From NCBI GenBank assembly GCA_963573315.1, contig OY752144.1, forward strand, positions 738,501-802,500: a DNA stretch of 64,000 nucleotides, written 5' to 3'. The position numbers and the translations under genes were made by a program. Of the stretch, positions 20,788-34,500 are shown one piece after another (position 1 is the first letter of the stretch; every line of letters starts with the position of its first letter). Source of the stretch: Entomortierella parvispora. Taxonomy: Eukaryota > Mortierellomycota > Mortierellomycetes > Mortierellales > Mortierellaceae. The notes beneath the pieces were generated by a model, which ran no database searches, was not told the origin of the DNA, and saw only the letters and a list, made by a program, of their open reading frames with translations.

Positions 20788-22753
20788 ATGGCCACCATGT
20801 CGATAGCGATCCCTTTATATAGCTCGGAGCTGGAGTACAAGTACGACCTCATCTTGTCGCCCCCGTCTCCTCCTCGCTCCTCAACCTCGCTCGCCACCTT
20901 TAGCACGCCCAACAGTCCTGATAGTCTATTTAGCACCCATTCCTCGGCCTCTAAACACCTCTCGTCCTACAGCACCTTCCAGGGACCCGCCGCCAACACG
21001 CTCCGGAAAGCCATTCTTCATCAAAAACTCCATATGGGTCCACCTCAGCGCGCCTCTGTCCACCATCGAGCTCATCACCCTTTCCTCCATGAGATCCAGA
21101 CTCACTTCTCCCACAAGAAGACACAGTCGACACAGCTTGCGGGCAAGCTCGAGGATATCATGTCGAACCCACTGTTGATTGCCCCAGTGCAGCAGGCCAA
21201 CCAAAGCAGTAGCCGCGGCTCGCGATCTGGAGCTATTACAGCACCTTCTTCGACCCCTTCGAGCCCTACGGACTATGTGTACACTGCCCCGTGCGAGCAC
21301 CACCCCTCCAAGGGCCAGACAGACTATCTGGTCAATGACATGTTCCCCAAGCTGACAGTAAGTTTTTCTTTTTTTGAATCGGTTTGCCCCATTCAACATT
21401 GATCGAGGAGTCAGAGAGGAAAGAAGGAGCGGGAAATAGAATCAAAGCCAGCTCCAATGGCCCAGCCTCTTCCCAAAACGGGCCAAATGAGTTGTGCGGG
21501 GGAGAGCTTGGTCTGCTTGCTCGTGTGGTCTGTCTGTATGTCAGAAATCACCGTGTGTCATGACGGATCGGAGACAGATGTTTAGATAGGCAACCCAGCC
21601 TTAATTCTTTAAGGGGTTGTTTTATGGACTTTTGTTTCTTTCCCTGCACATGCACATCCGCACTGTTTTGTGGACAATCTGCATTTGCGCACCAGCCATC
21701 CTCGCTGTTTGTTGTTTGTCAGCCACCATTCATTTCATTTCATGACCCCACTGTCCCACTGTTCTCCTCCACATCATTGTCCACTATTCATTATTCACTG
21801 TTCGTGTTCACTGTTCTAACGCACAGCCCCCTTTTCTCTTCCTCTTCTTTTTGCCATCATAGCACGATCTCTCTACCATCGAGTTTGGGATCCGCATCGC
21901 AGACTTCATGCCCTTGGCCTTCAAGACCGTGCCCGTCGCCGGCCTGGCCGAGAAGGAGCTCCAGCTCTTGCACGGCCTCGGTGACCTGCCCAACGTCATC
22001 CAGCTCCAAGACTCTTTTGTCAACGACAGTGGCGACACGGTCCTAGTCCTGCCCATGCTCAAGAAGTTTGATGTCCAGGCCGTGAACAACAGTCTGTGCC
22101 AGGTTCGCAAGACTGTTCGCCAAATCCTCACCGGTCTCTCCGCCGTCCACGCCAAGAACATTGTTCATCTTGACATCAACCCTTCCAACCTCATGGTCAC
22201 CCATACCAAGAAAGATGTGGTCATCATTGACTTTGGTCTGTCCATGACTGTGGATCGCTCCTGTGCGAGCTCCAAGCCCCAGGTGCCTGCCTGTGGCACG
22301 ACCGGTTACATCGCGCCCGAGGTATTGCAGCCTCACTTTTACGAGACGCACGATCCTACATTGGCGGATCTTTACTCATTGGGAGTGGTCCTCGGTCAAA
22401 TGTTGGAGCCTTACATTCCTGATTGTGACCTTCACTACTTTGGATCCAAGTACCTTTCGGTCGAAAACACCAACCAGACTGTGGCCCACTTGAAAGAGTT
22501 TATTGCCCAGGGGTCCCAGTATCCCTTGGTGTTGATCCAGGCTGCGGATCTGTTGTGTAGTATGCTCGAGGAGAGCCCTAAGGATCGTCAGTCGGCCCAG
22601 TCCTTGCTCGAGTCCCATCCTTTCCTGACCCCATGCGCGTCCCAAGAGGCGACGCTGATGCTCTGCGACTGGCTTTGCCGTGTACAGGAAATCAAGTACC
22701 AAAAATACCTCTTTCAAGAGAAGAATGGCTGCGAGATCTACCGCTACCGTTAG
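20788..22753 (+). CDS. Protein kinase-like protein with Ser/Pro-rich N-terminus
   Basis: Two exons, 20788-21357 and 21863-22753; 486 residues. The intron is 505 bp, long for this genome. Residues 1-190 are Ser/Pro/Thr-rich with no clear domain. Residues ~195-470 are a kinase fold: AFKTVP (K211), EKELQLL (E222), HLDINPSNLM (catalytic loop, D294 and N299), DFGLS (313-315) and CGTTGYIAPEVL. The canonical HRD is HLD and no GxGxxG loop is apparent. The C-lobe resembles Cdc7-type kinases, but no family is clear and substrate is unknown. The catalytic residues K, D, N and D are all present, so activity is likely. Confidence 0.75.
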
Positions 22754-23350
22754 AAAACCTCCCCTCCTTGTTTGTATAGATAATATTCCCCTTCCTTTGT
22801 ATTTCTACCCTCCCATCCACCATGTACCAAAGCTTTGCAATAGAATTGAGTTTCTCTCTCTTTTTTTTTTTTCTCTATTTGAGCTGAAATGTGTCTAGCT
22901 ACTATCTGTGTGTGTATTAATAAGAAGAAGATCAATTGGCCTTGTATCTGCGAAAAGGACAAGAAGGAGGCAAGAGAAGGAAGCAGGAAGAAAAGAAAGA
23001 AACAAAAAAAAAAAAGAAAGAAAAAAGAAGGCCAGTCAAACAAAGATCTCGCGAGCACGCAATTGTGGGGACACATCAATCAAAACGATCAGAGAGAGGA
23101 TCACGATCACGATCAGGATCAGGGAAGCATATCTGAGCGCAGTCAACCTTGCGGAAAGTGGCGACATCGCCCATCACTCCTCGAGCCGACTGACTGTCCA
23201 ACGGGCACAGTCCGTTCGCTTGTCCTTCTTTCCTTTCTTTGTTTGTTCCCACCACCCTCTCTTTCTTTCTCCTCTCTCTTTCATTCTTTCATTCATTCAT
23301 TCTCTCCATTCCTTCACTTATTTACTTCTCCTTAATTCCCTCTCATTCCC
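22754..23350. other. Intergenic region kinase-SQR
   Basis: No gene. It holds a purine-rich run (about 22965-23035), a degenerate GATCAC/GATCAG repeat (about 23098-23122) and a CATT repeat (about 23280-23300) in the C/T-rich leader of the SQR gene. Confidence 0.5.
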
Positions 23351-25502
<2,152 letters not shown>

Positions 25503-25676
25503 GTTTAGGATCTCATCTCAACACGTCATCTACCACATTTTTCAGAAAAAAATACATCATGTAACGCATCTACCTTTATTTTTATTTCTTCTCCTTGTTA
25601 TCTTGACTTTGGTATACGAATGGAAAGGGACTCTTGTTCTCTTTTGCAGCCGCAATGGCCGACACAGGCGCTTGAT

Positions 25677-27484
25677 TTACCAGCTGGCGAACAGGCTGCC
25701 GCGGGATGCAGTTTTGGGAGCAACAGCAACACCCTCTCTAGCGATCAGGGACCGGGTTGGCTCGTGTTTCTGCATGAAGGCAACAATGGCCTCATTAATC
25801 TGTTCCCACTCGAGCAAGAGACCGTCATGGCCCTCATCCGATTTCACGGGGACAAATTCAGAAGCAGGGAGGAGCTGGCTCAACGCCTGGAGCTCGTAAA
25901 GCGGGTAGAGAACGTCGGACTCAATGGCTAAGTGAGAGAGAAAGAAAAAGAGAAATCAGTTTGGATGGGAGAGAGTTGGGGTACATTACAGAGGAAGGGG
26001 GAAACCGCAGGAAAAGCGGTAGGAAAAGAGGAAGGATAGAAGAAATGGAGAAAATCTTTTTACCAAGGACAAGGGCAGGCTGAGTGATACCCCGGACGAT
26101 ATCCTCATAAGGTCCACGACGGAACGAGATGTCGTGCGAGTCCATTTTTCGACTCAGTTGTATATAGCAATTGGCATCGAATCGCTCATTGAACTTGTCA
26201 GCCTGGTAGCGCAGGTAGCTGTGCGCGGAATAAACAGGAGGCTTGTATTCCTGATCATTGGTTCTGTCTTTATCGTCGACCCTCGGAGAGTCGGTGTTGA
26301 AGGCAGGACCATCGCTGCCTTTTGGAGTCTGGAGACCAGTCGAAAAGGAGGAGGAAGCCTTCGTTTGACGATGACCTTCATTGTGGATGCGGCGATGAAC
26401 ATCAGCAGAGTCAACTTTGTCCTTGGACAGGATGCCGGCCATCTCCGGTTCAGGGCTGTCCATGATGGTACGACCGAAACGACGCTCATATGAGGCGCGT
26501 GTGCGATAGGTGAGCATGGCGTTCATTCTTGCAGCCGTCATACCTTGATGTGGAGGCTATTAAAGAAAAAAAAGAAAAGAAAGAGTCCTGTGAATAACTG
26601 TCATGGGAATAAAATACAAGATTGCTCACCCATCACCTCATGTCCTATACCTCGTCCAGAGAGTAATAACCATCCTTGTATTTTGGATCAGTAAAGATGG
26701 ACTGGCGCTGAGATTCAGTCCAGCTCATACTCCAAGCTGAACTCTTGGCAGGGGCCGAGATGGGCACGATCAACTTGATGTACTCAGGTCCATAAAGAGC
26801 CCATTCATAGACGTGCATGCCAGCCATGGAGCCACCCAAGCAGATGGCCACAGACTTGACACCCAAGTCATCCAGGACCAACTTGTGCAACCTGAGAGAA
26901 AGTAAGGGAGGGCCAATTAGTTATATGCGTCCCACCCCACCATTGCATGAAGCAATTGAGGCACTGTTCTAGGTATTTTGCATACCTGCAATCATCTCGA
27001 ATTGTCGCCAGGGGAAATTCGGGGCCATAGCGCATTCCGGTATTTGGATTCATCGTGAGCGGAGATGCTGATCCATAAGGGGATCCCATCACGTTCAGGC
27101 ACACGATAAAGAACTTGGATTCGTCAATCGTCTTGCCTTTTCCTTCGACAGGGCAAGAGCCCCAACAGTGACTCCACCTAAATCGCGAACAGTATAGAGT
27201 ATCGCGTTTCGTTTTTTAAGCAAAAAGGTTCACCCTGACCTCTTTGAGAGATGTCTATCATTCTCTTACCAATCCTCGACATCGACGCTTCGGGTCAAGG
27301 GGTGGCTAATTAGCATGCAGTTGTCACCCTCTGCGTTCAAAACACCCCAAGTCTTGTAGGCCACCGGCACTTGATGAATTGTTGCACCAGAGTCGAAAGT
27401 AAACTCAGGGACGATGGCGATCGTTTGGTCGGGAGCCAGGCGAGAGAACGGGTTCTCAGGTTGGTCCGTGCGGCGTTCTTTCAT
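25677..27484 (-). CDS. MET2: Homoserine O-acetyltransferase
   Basis: Five exons: 27270-27484, 26986-27177, 26651-26891, 26064-26556 and 25677-25927; 463 residues from MKERRTDQ. An in-frame ATG at 27550 would give 485. It is an alpha/beta-hydrolase acyltransferase with nucleophile elbow CLGGSMAGM (S157), acid IESDVLYP (D385) and base EGHDG (H414); other family stretches are PDQTIAIVPEFTFDSGATIH and NVMGSPYGSASP. It transfers acetyl from acetyl-CoA to homoserine, giving O-acetylhomoserine that accepts sulfide. A ~60-residue hydrophilic insert sits in exon 4 (KDKVDSADVH... to ...DQEYKPPVYSAHS). A decayed inverted copy of its first exons and upstream region lies near 51.8-53.1 kb. Confidence 0.93.
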
Positions 27485-27550
27485 GGCACAGAGGGGAAGA
27501 AGAAAGTACTTGTTAGCTCTAATTTGGCAACAAGCAGCATCGCGTTTCAT

Positions 27551-28628
27551 TACAGAGGTGTCTGTTACCGAATGGCATCCTGTTTGATGTTTCTAATAAG
27601 GAAAAGGAAGAATGTGTGGCAAGTGGTTATCGGGTGAAGTCTGTGATAGATCGGAAAGAAGTAAGAGAGGGTTATTACAAACTTTCACCTCTTTATAGTC
27701 TTCATTCCCAAAAACAAAACGTGTTGGTCTCGCGCAAACCCCATACTTGTCTTTTACAAAAAGCAGGTCATGATGTGCAACATGAGTCAGTTTCTTGCCA
27801 GAAGAGATGATATTTGTCGCACAAAGTCTATATAGTCATTTGTGTCGATGATGTAGATCTGCAAAAAGCCCTCGTGGCAACGATCGGGAGATCTCCTCAG
27901 AGTGGAAAGCGATATCGAAGAGCTCAAAACACCCGGTACCCTACTCTAGAATTCTAGTGAGGGCAGGCAACAGGTGAAATAATGCTTTTTTTTTAAAGAA
28001 GGCCGTAGATTTTCTGCCTCCCTCCTCAAGAAAAGAACACAATGAATGTTGGCAACCAGCTTGGATCAGGTCTTTGGCAGGCATATCTCTCGCAAAGTAA
28101 GATCCCAAACAAGGACAGGTTCTGACATCCCCACAGAAAACAGAGCTCGAGTATCTTGCCCCGCCACACTCAACCTAACGTACTATTGGCAAAGGTATTA
28201 CCGTTCCCACTCGTATGCAAAAGAATAAATAGCCGATGCAAACTTCTAGCTTCCATGGAGTGCCCTGTCCTCGTAGTTGATGGAAACTGCCCTCTTTCTG
28301 ACCGCACAACGTCGTCAAGGGAGTGGCAGACTCAATGCTTCTTTATGGCAAAGGAGGAAAGCTGTGAATTGAGATAAGGGGTCCGCAGACATAAACCGGT
28401 GTTACACTTGCCCACTGACCCCCAACTTCTCAAGCCCAGTGAGCAATAATTCTTGTTGGAACGAAGCGATGAAAAAATGGGTTGAGTGTGGCAGTGTACT
28501 GCGCTGGTGGGCTGTGAACTACTTTTTGATGGAACATTGAGGAGAGTTTCGCACTTCTCTCTTTCCATCCACCCTCAGTCTTTTTTTCTCCAACATCTCT
28601 CTCTCTCCCTCTCTCCCTCCCCCTTTCC
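27551..28628. other. Divergent promoter region MET2 / F-box gene
   Basis: No gene. Most of it, to about 28450, recurs in inverted orientation at about 51790-52690 with many substitutions and small gaps. For example, TTCTGACATCCCCACAGAAA at 28121 recurs on the opposite strand near 52115-52135. The last ~70 bases are a C/T-rich leader before the F-box ATG. Confidence 0.7.
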
Positions 28629-30863
28629 ATGTTATCTATCTTTCAGACATCCAAGGCGAAGAAAAGATCTCTCACTCTCACCCACCCATCTCCGGTCGAG
28701 ATCAATGAAATCCTGCTCCGTATATTCTCCTACCTCACTCAGCCTATACTCAAGTCAGTTGCTGCACTGATATCCTGGCGATGGTACATAGTTTCAAGAG
28801 AGCTGGCCCTGTATGAGTTTCACTGGGATACGGGCAATCCTGGCACTTGGAAGGATTTGGCCAAAAAAATCTCCATCGCCACAAGCCTCACCCTCGGCAA
28901 GATACCGACACCCATTTGGCAAAGATACGACCCAGTTTTGTCCAAAGAGCAGTGGCAAAAGCTCATGACCCTCCTCAATCAAGTGAACACCACATCAACA
29001 GCAGCAGGCAACAAACATAGTGCGGCCCATCGGCTACGTGAATTGACCATGTATGTCGAAAGCTGGTGGATCGATGATATCGCGTCCCAGACCATCTTCA
29101 ATGCCGTGCACTTGACGTGTCTGACTATGTACTTGTCTTGGTTCGAATCGGGATCGGACTACCTTGAATGGATATTGGATCAGTGTCCGAACCTGTCTTC
29201 TCTTTCTTTGGTGAGCTGTCATCTCCGATTTCCCGACAGTCGTCAGCAGAGGACAATGTTCAAGGTTACTGGGAAAGAGAGCAAGATTCGCACAGGTTCT
29301 TGGCCCCTACAATCTCTCAGCATTACAGGTCTGCGCGTGTCGGCAGTGAAGCTGAAGGACCTTGTTCCAGGACTAGGGAACTTGACGAAGATCTCATTGA
29401 TCTTCTTTCAACGTGGGAGCATCTCAGACGAGTTTCAGAATCAGGAGGCAGGTCAAGCGTTTTGGCAAGCAATGGCTCGACACTGTTCACGGTTAAGGGC
29501 GATTTCAGTCGTGACGAGTGATCCCTCGAATTGTCATCTACAGGTGGGGCTCTTTCCTTCGGTCGTTGAATTTGGGATCAGCAGCTCGTGTATCGCGACA
29601 GACAACCAGACCTGGCAAGCACTATCCAATGTTCACCGGATCGAGAATCATCTCACGGCACTGGAAATCATTGGAGTGGAAAGGGATGTAGAGAGCTTTA
29701 GTGCAATTCTACATCAGTTTCTTTGTTCTTCGCCCCACCTTTTGCATTTTAAGGCAGCGGACACCTGGGTTTCACAAAAGATCTTGTTTGATGAGTTAAC
29801 GGATGACATGCCGCCTTGCCAATGGGCTTGCCGAGGGTTAAAGACACTGTCCATCGACTATCGCGGAAAGCTACTGCCGAACGAATGGCCATCGGCCAGG
29901 ACTCTCTTTGGTTATCTTGGTCGAGTTTGTCCCAAACTACAAGACTTGTCAGTTGGGGTCCGCTATGGAGAACCTTACTTACCCTTGGATCTCTCATTGC
30001 TGACTCGCCTTCAGGATTTGCGACGGCTAGAGCTTCGCTTCAAAATGTGGGGGGTCAGTCACAAAAGCGGATGCAAAACGCTCCAAAGACCCGATTTTGG
30101 ATGGATGCGTTTGAACAGTCCAAAGCCTGCGAGTCGACCGGCACAGGACGATGTGTCCCACCATCGTCTATCGACCATTTTTCACACCCTCTCCACGATC
30201 CGCGAATGGAAACCAGACCAGGATCCGAGTAATTGTCTTCAAGCTGCACGAGCATGCACTCTTACTCAAGACAAGAACAGAGTTCGATTTCTGAAAGAGT
30301 GCTGCAGACCATCGTTCACTACTAGGCATACCAAACGGAGAGACTGGGAAAACTTGCTCAACGGACGGAACGACCAACGCACTACTAGGCATACCAAATG
30401 GAACGACTGGGAAAACTTGCTCAATGAACGGAACGACCAACGCCTGAAGATGTTGCAGCAGCAAAAGGAAAACAACTATCGAACGGATTACAATGGTGAT
30501 ACTCCAATGGTTGATGGTCTGCCTGATTTTGAGTTCTTGGGGTCCAATTTGGATGTCGAAGCATGTCTTCAAGCCCTAGTCTGGAGACTCCAACAACAGC
30601 ACAAAGAGGAGGACAGAGATGGAGCAGGGAAGATCCAGAGTACAACATCAACAAAGACAACGACTCAATTGGAGCACCCTGGACCTTGGAAACATATGGA
30701 ACAATTAGTCTTCTCTGTGGATTTCGACAAGTTTATCCCAAAAAAGGTCAAGGTGTTGCAGGGTCATTGTAGAGAAACATGCAATGGTTTGAGTCAAGTG
30801 CGGTCTGATATCGAGTTTCTGTGTCAAATCCACTGTGCAGGAAGAGCCGTCAATTGGAAATAA
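28629..30863 (+). CDS. Large F-box protein, paralogue 1
   Basis: Single exon, 744 residues. An F-box (SPVEINEILLRIFSYLTQ, residues ~23-60) is followed by a long region with irregular leucine-rich stretches such as CPNLSSLSLVSCHL and LTRLQDLRRLELRF. F-box proteins link substrates to SCF ubiquitin ligases; the substrate is unknown. It is clearly related to the two F-box genes at 53.5-58.1 kb, sharing the F-box, a GLGNL/CP.LQ.LS repeat region and a C-terminal signature around MVDGLPDF and LDVEACL. It contains a 63-bp in-frame tandem duplication (30318-30443). A single exon is unusual among the window's longer genes. Confidence 0.82.
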   Translation: MLSIFQTSKAKKRSLTLTHPSPVEINEILLRIFSYLTQPILKSVAALISWRWYIVSRELALYEFHWDTGNPGTWKDLAKKISIATSLTLGKIPTPIWQRYDPVLSKEQWQKLMTLLNQVNTTSTAAGNKHSAAHRLRELTMYVESWWIDDIASQTIFNAVHLTCLTMYLSWFESGSDYLEWILDQCPNLSSLSLVSCHLRFPDSRQQRTMFKVTGKESKIRTGSWPLQSLSITGLRVSAVKLKDLVPGLGNLTKISLIFFQRGSISDEFQNQEAGQAFWQAMARHCSRLRAISVVTSDPSNCHLQVGLFPSVVEFGISSSCIATDNQTWQALSNVHRIENHLTALEIIGVERDVESFSAILHQFLCSSPHLLHFKAADTWVSQKILFDELTDDMPPCQWACRGLKTLSIDYRGKLLPNEWPSARTLFGYLGRVCPKLQDLSVGVRYGEPYLPLDLSLLTRLQDLRRLELRFKMWGVSHKSGCKTLQRPDFGWMRLNSPKPASRPAQDDVSHHRLSTIFHTLSTIREWKPDQDPSNCLQAARACTLTQDKNRVRFLKECCRPSFTTRHTKRRDWENLLNGRNDQRTTRHTKWNDWENLLNERNDQRLKMLQQQKENNYRTDYNGDTPMVDGLPDFEFLGSNLDVEACLQALVWRLQQQHKEEDRDGAGKIQSTTSTKTTTQLEHPGPWKHMEQLVFSVDFDKFIPKKVKVLQGHCRETCNGLSQVRSDIEFLCQIHCAGRAVNWK
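30318..30443 (+). repeat. 63-bp in-frame tandem duplication
   Basis: Two copies (30318-30380 and 30381-30443) encode TTRHTKRRDWENLLNGRNDQ and its neighbour TTRHTKWNDWENLLNERNDQ. They differ at only a few bases, so the duplication is recent. Confidence 0.9.
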
Positions 30864-31597
30864 AGAGCAGATGGACCGATCTAAGTTTCGCGACAAAGTA
30901 GCATCACTACCGGGTGTGTTGTAGAATTTATAAATTTCACGACCTTCTCCATCCCAGGATAAGAGTTGGACGAGGGGTCTGGAGAAAGCAAAAGGGGCAC
31001 TGAGGCAAGAACGATTAAGAGAGAATAACACGATCACTAGCTTTGCTCCTGCGAAAGGGACGTGAGTACTTATTTGGGCAGGGACAGAGCGTTCATTGTT
31101 GGCATCCAACATTCAACCCTCAACCATCTGACCTTTCAAAGCAAGGTCACGATCAAAGCCCGCTTTGTGTTTCTAGGCCATGATGCACCGCCATCGATGG
31201 AGAAGTCAAAGACGCCGCCTGGACGGCGAAAAGAGCATGAGCTCATGTTTTTGTTTGTCCGTTGCCACCGTTTTTATTTTTTATTTTTTTAGGAATGCCC
31301 ATCGCCTCCTCATGAATCCGCAGCTCTGAGAGCAAGTTTGGAAGGACATAAGGGTACTTGGACTCTCAAATCCTCATTTGGGTGTTTGGGCGGTGCTGGA
31401 GTTTATTTCCAGAGGTTTTTGTCCTGCGATGGTTCTGTTCCTGCATGGAAGTATAAAAGACTGGTGGCACTCTATTCATCCAACTTCTCTTCACACATCT
31501 CTTCCTCCTCTCTTGAACACTAAGGCACACACACGCACACGCACGCGTCCACATTTCTCTCCATCCAACTCCACACTCCACTTTCACAAAAGGCAGC
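30864..31597. other. Intergenic region with TATA-type promoter
   Basis: No gene. A TATAAAAG box is at 31452-31459, followed by a C/T-rich and (CA)n leader before the small secreted protein at 31598. Confidence 0.5.
31452..31459 (+). promoter_or_regulatory. TATA box of small secreted protein gene
   Basis: TATAAAAG lies about 139 bp before the start codon. The same octamer stands before the second small GPI gene (36822). Confidence 0.6.
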
Positions 31598-32032
31598 ATG
31601 CGTTTCCAAACCATCGTGTCTCTGGCCGCACTTGGCCTCGCCGGCTTCGTCTCTGCCCAGAACAGCTCAGCGCCGACTCAAGCGTGTGCATCTTGTCTCC
31701 TGAACGCGGTCAAGAGCTTCCCAGAATGTAACACCAACGCCTGGAACCCTAGTGTCCCCAACGATCCCACGCAGTTCACCGGTGACGAAAAGAACTGTTT
31801 CTGTTCCTTTGTTTCCAGTACCGACTGGTCTAGCGGCTGTGTCTCCTCTTCCGTATGCCCTCAAGACGTGATTGATGAAATGAACCAAGAGTTTGCCACC
31901 GACAAGAGCACCTACTGTGTGGGGTTCAATGCGACCCCTGATAAGAGCGGAGCCATGAATTCCAAGAGTGTCATGGCCTTGACCACCGTTACTCTGATGG
32001 CCGCCATGACAACCGCCGTGATGTTCTTGTAA
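31598..32032 (+). CDS. Small cysteine-rich GPI-anchored secreted protein
   Basis: 144 residues, single exon. A signal peptide (MRFQTIVSLAALGLAGFVSA, probable cleavage after A20) is followed by eight cysteines in the mature part (CASC, FPEC, NCFC, GC, VC, YC). A C-terminal GPI-type end follows: small residues (KSGAMNSKS) then a hydrophobic tail ending MTTAVMFL. The eight-Cys count and GPI tail recall CFEM-type surface proteins, but the CFEM spacing is not clearly met, so I leave it as cysteine-rich. Likely displayed on plasma membrane or wall. A C/T-rich leader and TATA box suggest strong expression. Confidence 0.8.
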   Translation: MRFQTIVSLAALGLAGFVSAQNSSAPTQACASCLLNAVKSFPECNTNAWNPSVPNDPTQFTGDEKNCFCSFVSSTDWSSGCVSSSVCPQDVIDEMNQEFATDKSTYCVGFNATPDKSGAMNSKSVMALTTVTLMAAMTTAVMFL

Positions 32033-32287
32033 CAAAGAAAGAAACAGTAATAAAAGAAAAAAAAGAATCGCTACAATCATTAGTTTATTGAATAGCTACT
32101 TTTGCGGTGTTGTACTGTACAGGGGCTGGAAAGAAAGGTGCTTTTTGGCAAAGAATGGGATCGCTGAAAAGAAAACGACCAAACAGGAATATGTTATGGA
32201 CAATTGGGGTGTGGGTGAAGATTTTACAATGGGGGTTCCAAGTATCGGTCCGCGGAGAGTTCTAAAAGAGTGGGTTGCTCTCCTTTC

Positions 32288-34500
32288 TCAAGAGAGCATG
32301 TAGGTTGCCAAGAGAGCAGCCCAGGATAATATCGAAACAGAGAGCTGATCAATCGACGCGTTCTCGCCGATCGGCTCTTTCTCGCGACAGCCGTCGGGGA
32401 ATGTTCCCGGCATGCCTACGAGATCCAGTTCGTCGTTCGACGCGTCGTGAGAGTCCAAGGCCAATCCTCCCTCGATACTAAGTCGTCGTCGTGGTATAGC
32501 CTGGCCAGAGAGGCCTTCAAGACCTTGCAGCTCAGTGGATAGTCGCAACCACTCTTCGTAATTGGAAACGGACTTTCGAAACTCGTTTTCGTATCCCGAC
32601 AGCTTATCCACCAGGCTTGACAATTGGGTTTCACGCTCTCTCAGGGTCTGCTTGAGAGCTCGTTCGCCGTCTGAGGAGCATCCGTGATAGAGAAAGGATA
32701 GCAGCATATGAGTTAGTTGACTGGATCTCTCTCAATGACTATCAGGCGCACTAAAGCAAGTTTCAATAGGAACCTACCGCACTTTTGGCGATACTTTTGT
32801 TCAGCTTGCTGAAAGGCGGACTGCCATAGGCGCAGGGATGCAGTCAGATCTTTTACCTCTGCGTAGAGTTGTCTCGTCATCTCTGCCTGCTGAGCTGGTG
32901 CCGTGCCAATGTCCAAGTCTGATGTCATGGCTCTGCTGGCTCGGGCATGTTGTTCTGAGTGTGCTATTTGAAGCTGTCGATGCATCAAGTCGATCTGCTG
33001 CACCAAAAACTCGTACTCGCGTCTCCAGCTCTCGCCTCCTTGTCCAAGACCATCTTCGTCGCCAGCCGTGACTCTAGCCAGATGAGCATTGACCTTGTCT
33101 AACTCCTGGTTCAGTAGCAAGTTGGTCCGGGACACATGCGACACTTCCATTTCTAGAGCCTGAATCTTGGACTGCATCTTGACCCAGTCTCGGGTGGGCA
33201 TCTCAGGAGACAGGGTTGTCGACGACAACGAATGAACTGATGGCGAAAGTAATCCCTGGGTTGCCAAAAGTCGCTGACTGGGGCTCAATAGTGCTATGGA
33301 TCCTTGGTGGCTAGGTTCGAACATGCTGAATGATTTTGCGCGAATCAATGCGCCGCTAGAGTGGTAGGATCCCTTAATCGACTCAATATCTTCGTCATCT
33401 TCTCCAGCTATCGAGGGATCCGTCTCGGATGACGCCTGCAATTCAAAGGAAGTGTCTGGTTCCTCTGCGCTTTGCTCCTGGTCCTCTTTCTGCTGCCGAT
33501 GTTCACGTTCTTGTTGTTCTCGCATCTGGTCCTGTTGCAGTTGCATTTGTTGAGCTTTGGAGGCAAGCTTGATACTCTCATGTCGTTTCCTGAGTTGACT
33601 GGGCAGCATTGGAATAGAGGTATCGATTTCTTCAAGGTCAGAGATTCCTTGGCCAAATGTAAGAGGGCTTTCCTCGTTGACTGATGCCTCGTGATCATGC
33701 GCCACCGAGCTGAACTGTAAAGAAGACCGAAAGTGCCGTTTTCCGCATCTACTACCGCCAAGGTCTTGTTGAGGAGAGAGCGGTGGAGACGGGAGACCCG
33801 GGGCTATCGAGGCCTTGTCAATGCGAGTGGCGATCTCCTGTGGAAGAAGGAGGAGGAGGAGGAAGAGGAGAAAGGAAAAGATCTGTCAGCCCCATCTGAT
33901 AAGCCAGAGATACACGAGGTGGTGCCACCTGCGGCTCCCAAAGAACAAAAGAAAAAAGAAAAGAAATCGGGCTAGCGCCGCAAGTGTTGCTTCTCCCCAC
34001 ATTTTCAGAGCCTGGAGAGCGATTAGGAGGAAGATCTTCAAGAATCATTCGATAGAACGAGTTCAGAGACATTGGGGACAGGGACAGGGGCAGGGGTAGG
34101 AAATGCAGTTGTCGCTGTGATATAGGGGTGTATGGAAAAGGAGAGGGAGAAGGAAAGGGCAAGAGTGAAAGAGAGTCGACCGAGAATAAAAAGGCGCGAG
34201 GGAGGAGGTTGAGAGAAAGAGAAAGAGAGAGGAAAGGAAACGGGATGTTGGGTCGAGTGGAGCTGGGGCAAGTAACGACATTGAGCAGAAGGGGTCATGT
34301 GTCAGCGGATCACGCGCGTATGTTTGTTGTTGGATGTGGCAGGAATGACAACCACCGAGAGGTAACGACTCTTGAGGTTAGGAGAAGAAGAAAGAAAAAA
34401 AAAGTAGAGAGAGCGACCGACATACGGGACATGAGTGCAGGTCCCGAGAGGAGCTTGTTCCTGGGATGGTTGCGATAGGGCGGATGGAAGGGCGGTCCAT
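32288..34500 (-). CDS. Coiled-coil protein with C-terminal hydrophobic tail
   Basis: Three exons: 34426-34500, 32778-33837 and 32288-32670; 505 residues. The second and third exons are well supported. The first (25 residues, beginning MDRPSIRPIATIPG) is inferred because the second exon is open up to an acceptor at 33838 without an in-frame ATG and the GTATGT donor at 34425 keeps phase. Content: Gln/Glu-rich helix (LASKAQQMQLQQDQMREQQE), a Ser-rich acidic spacer, coiled coils (MQSKIQALEMEVSHVSRTNL and QQAEQKYRQ...LSSLVDKL). It ends in a hydrophobic tail (SVSILSWAALLATYMLS) that looks like a tail anchor. A golgin- or tether-like role is possible but not shown. Confidence 0.6.

Noticed and set aside
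29136..29160. GGTTCGAATC-type tRNA T-loop look-alike
   Set aside because: Lies inside the F-box coding sequence and no acceptor or anticodon stem can be formed around it.
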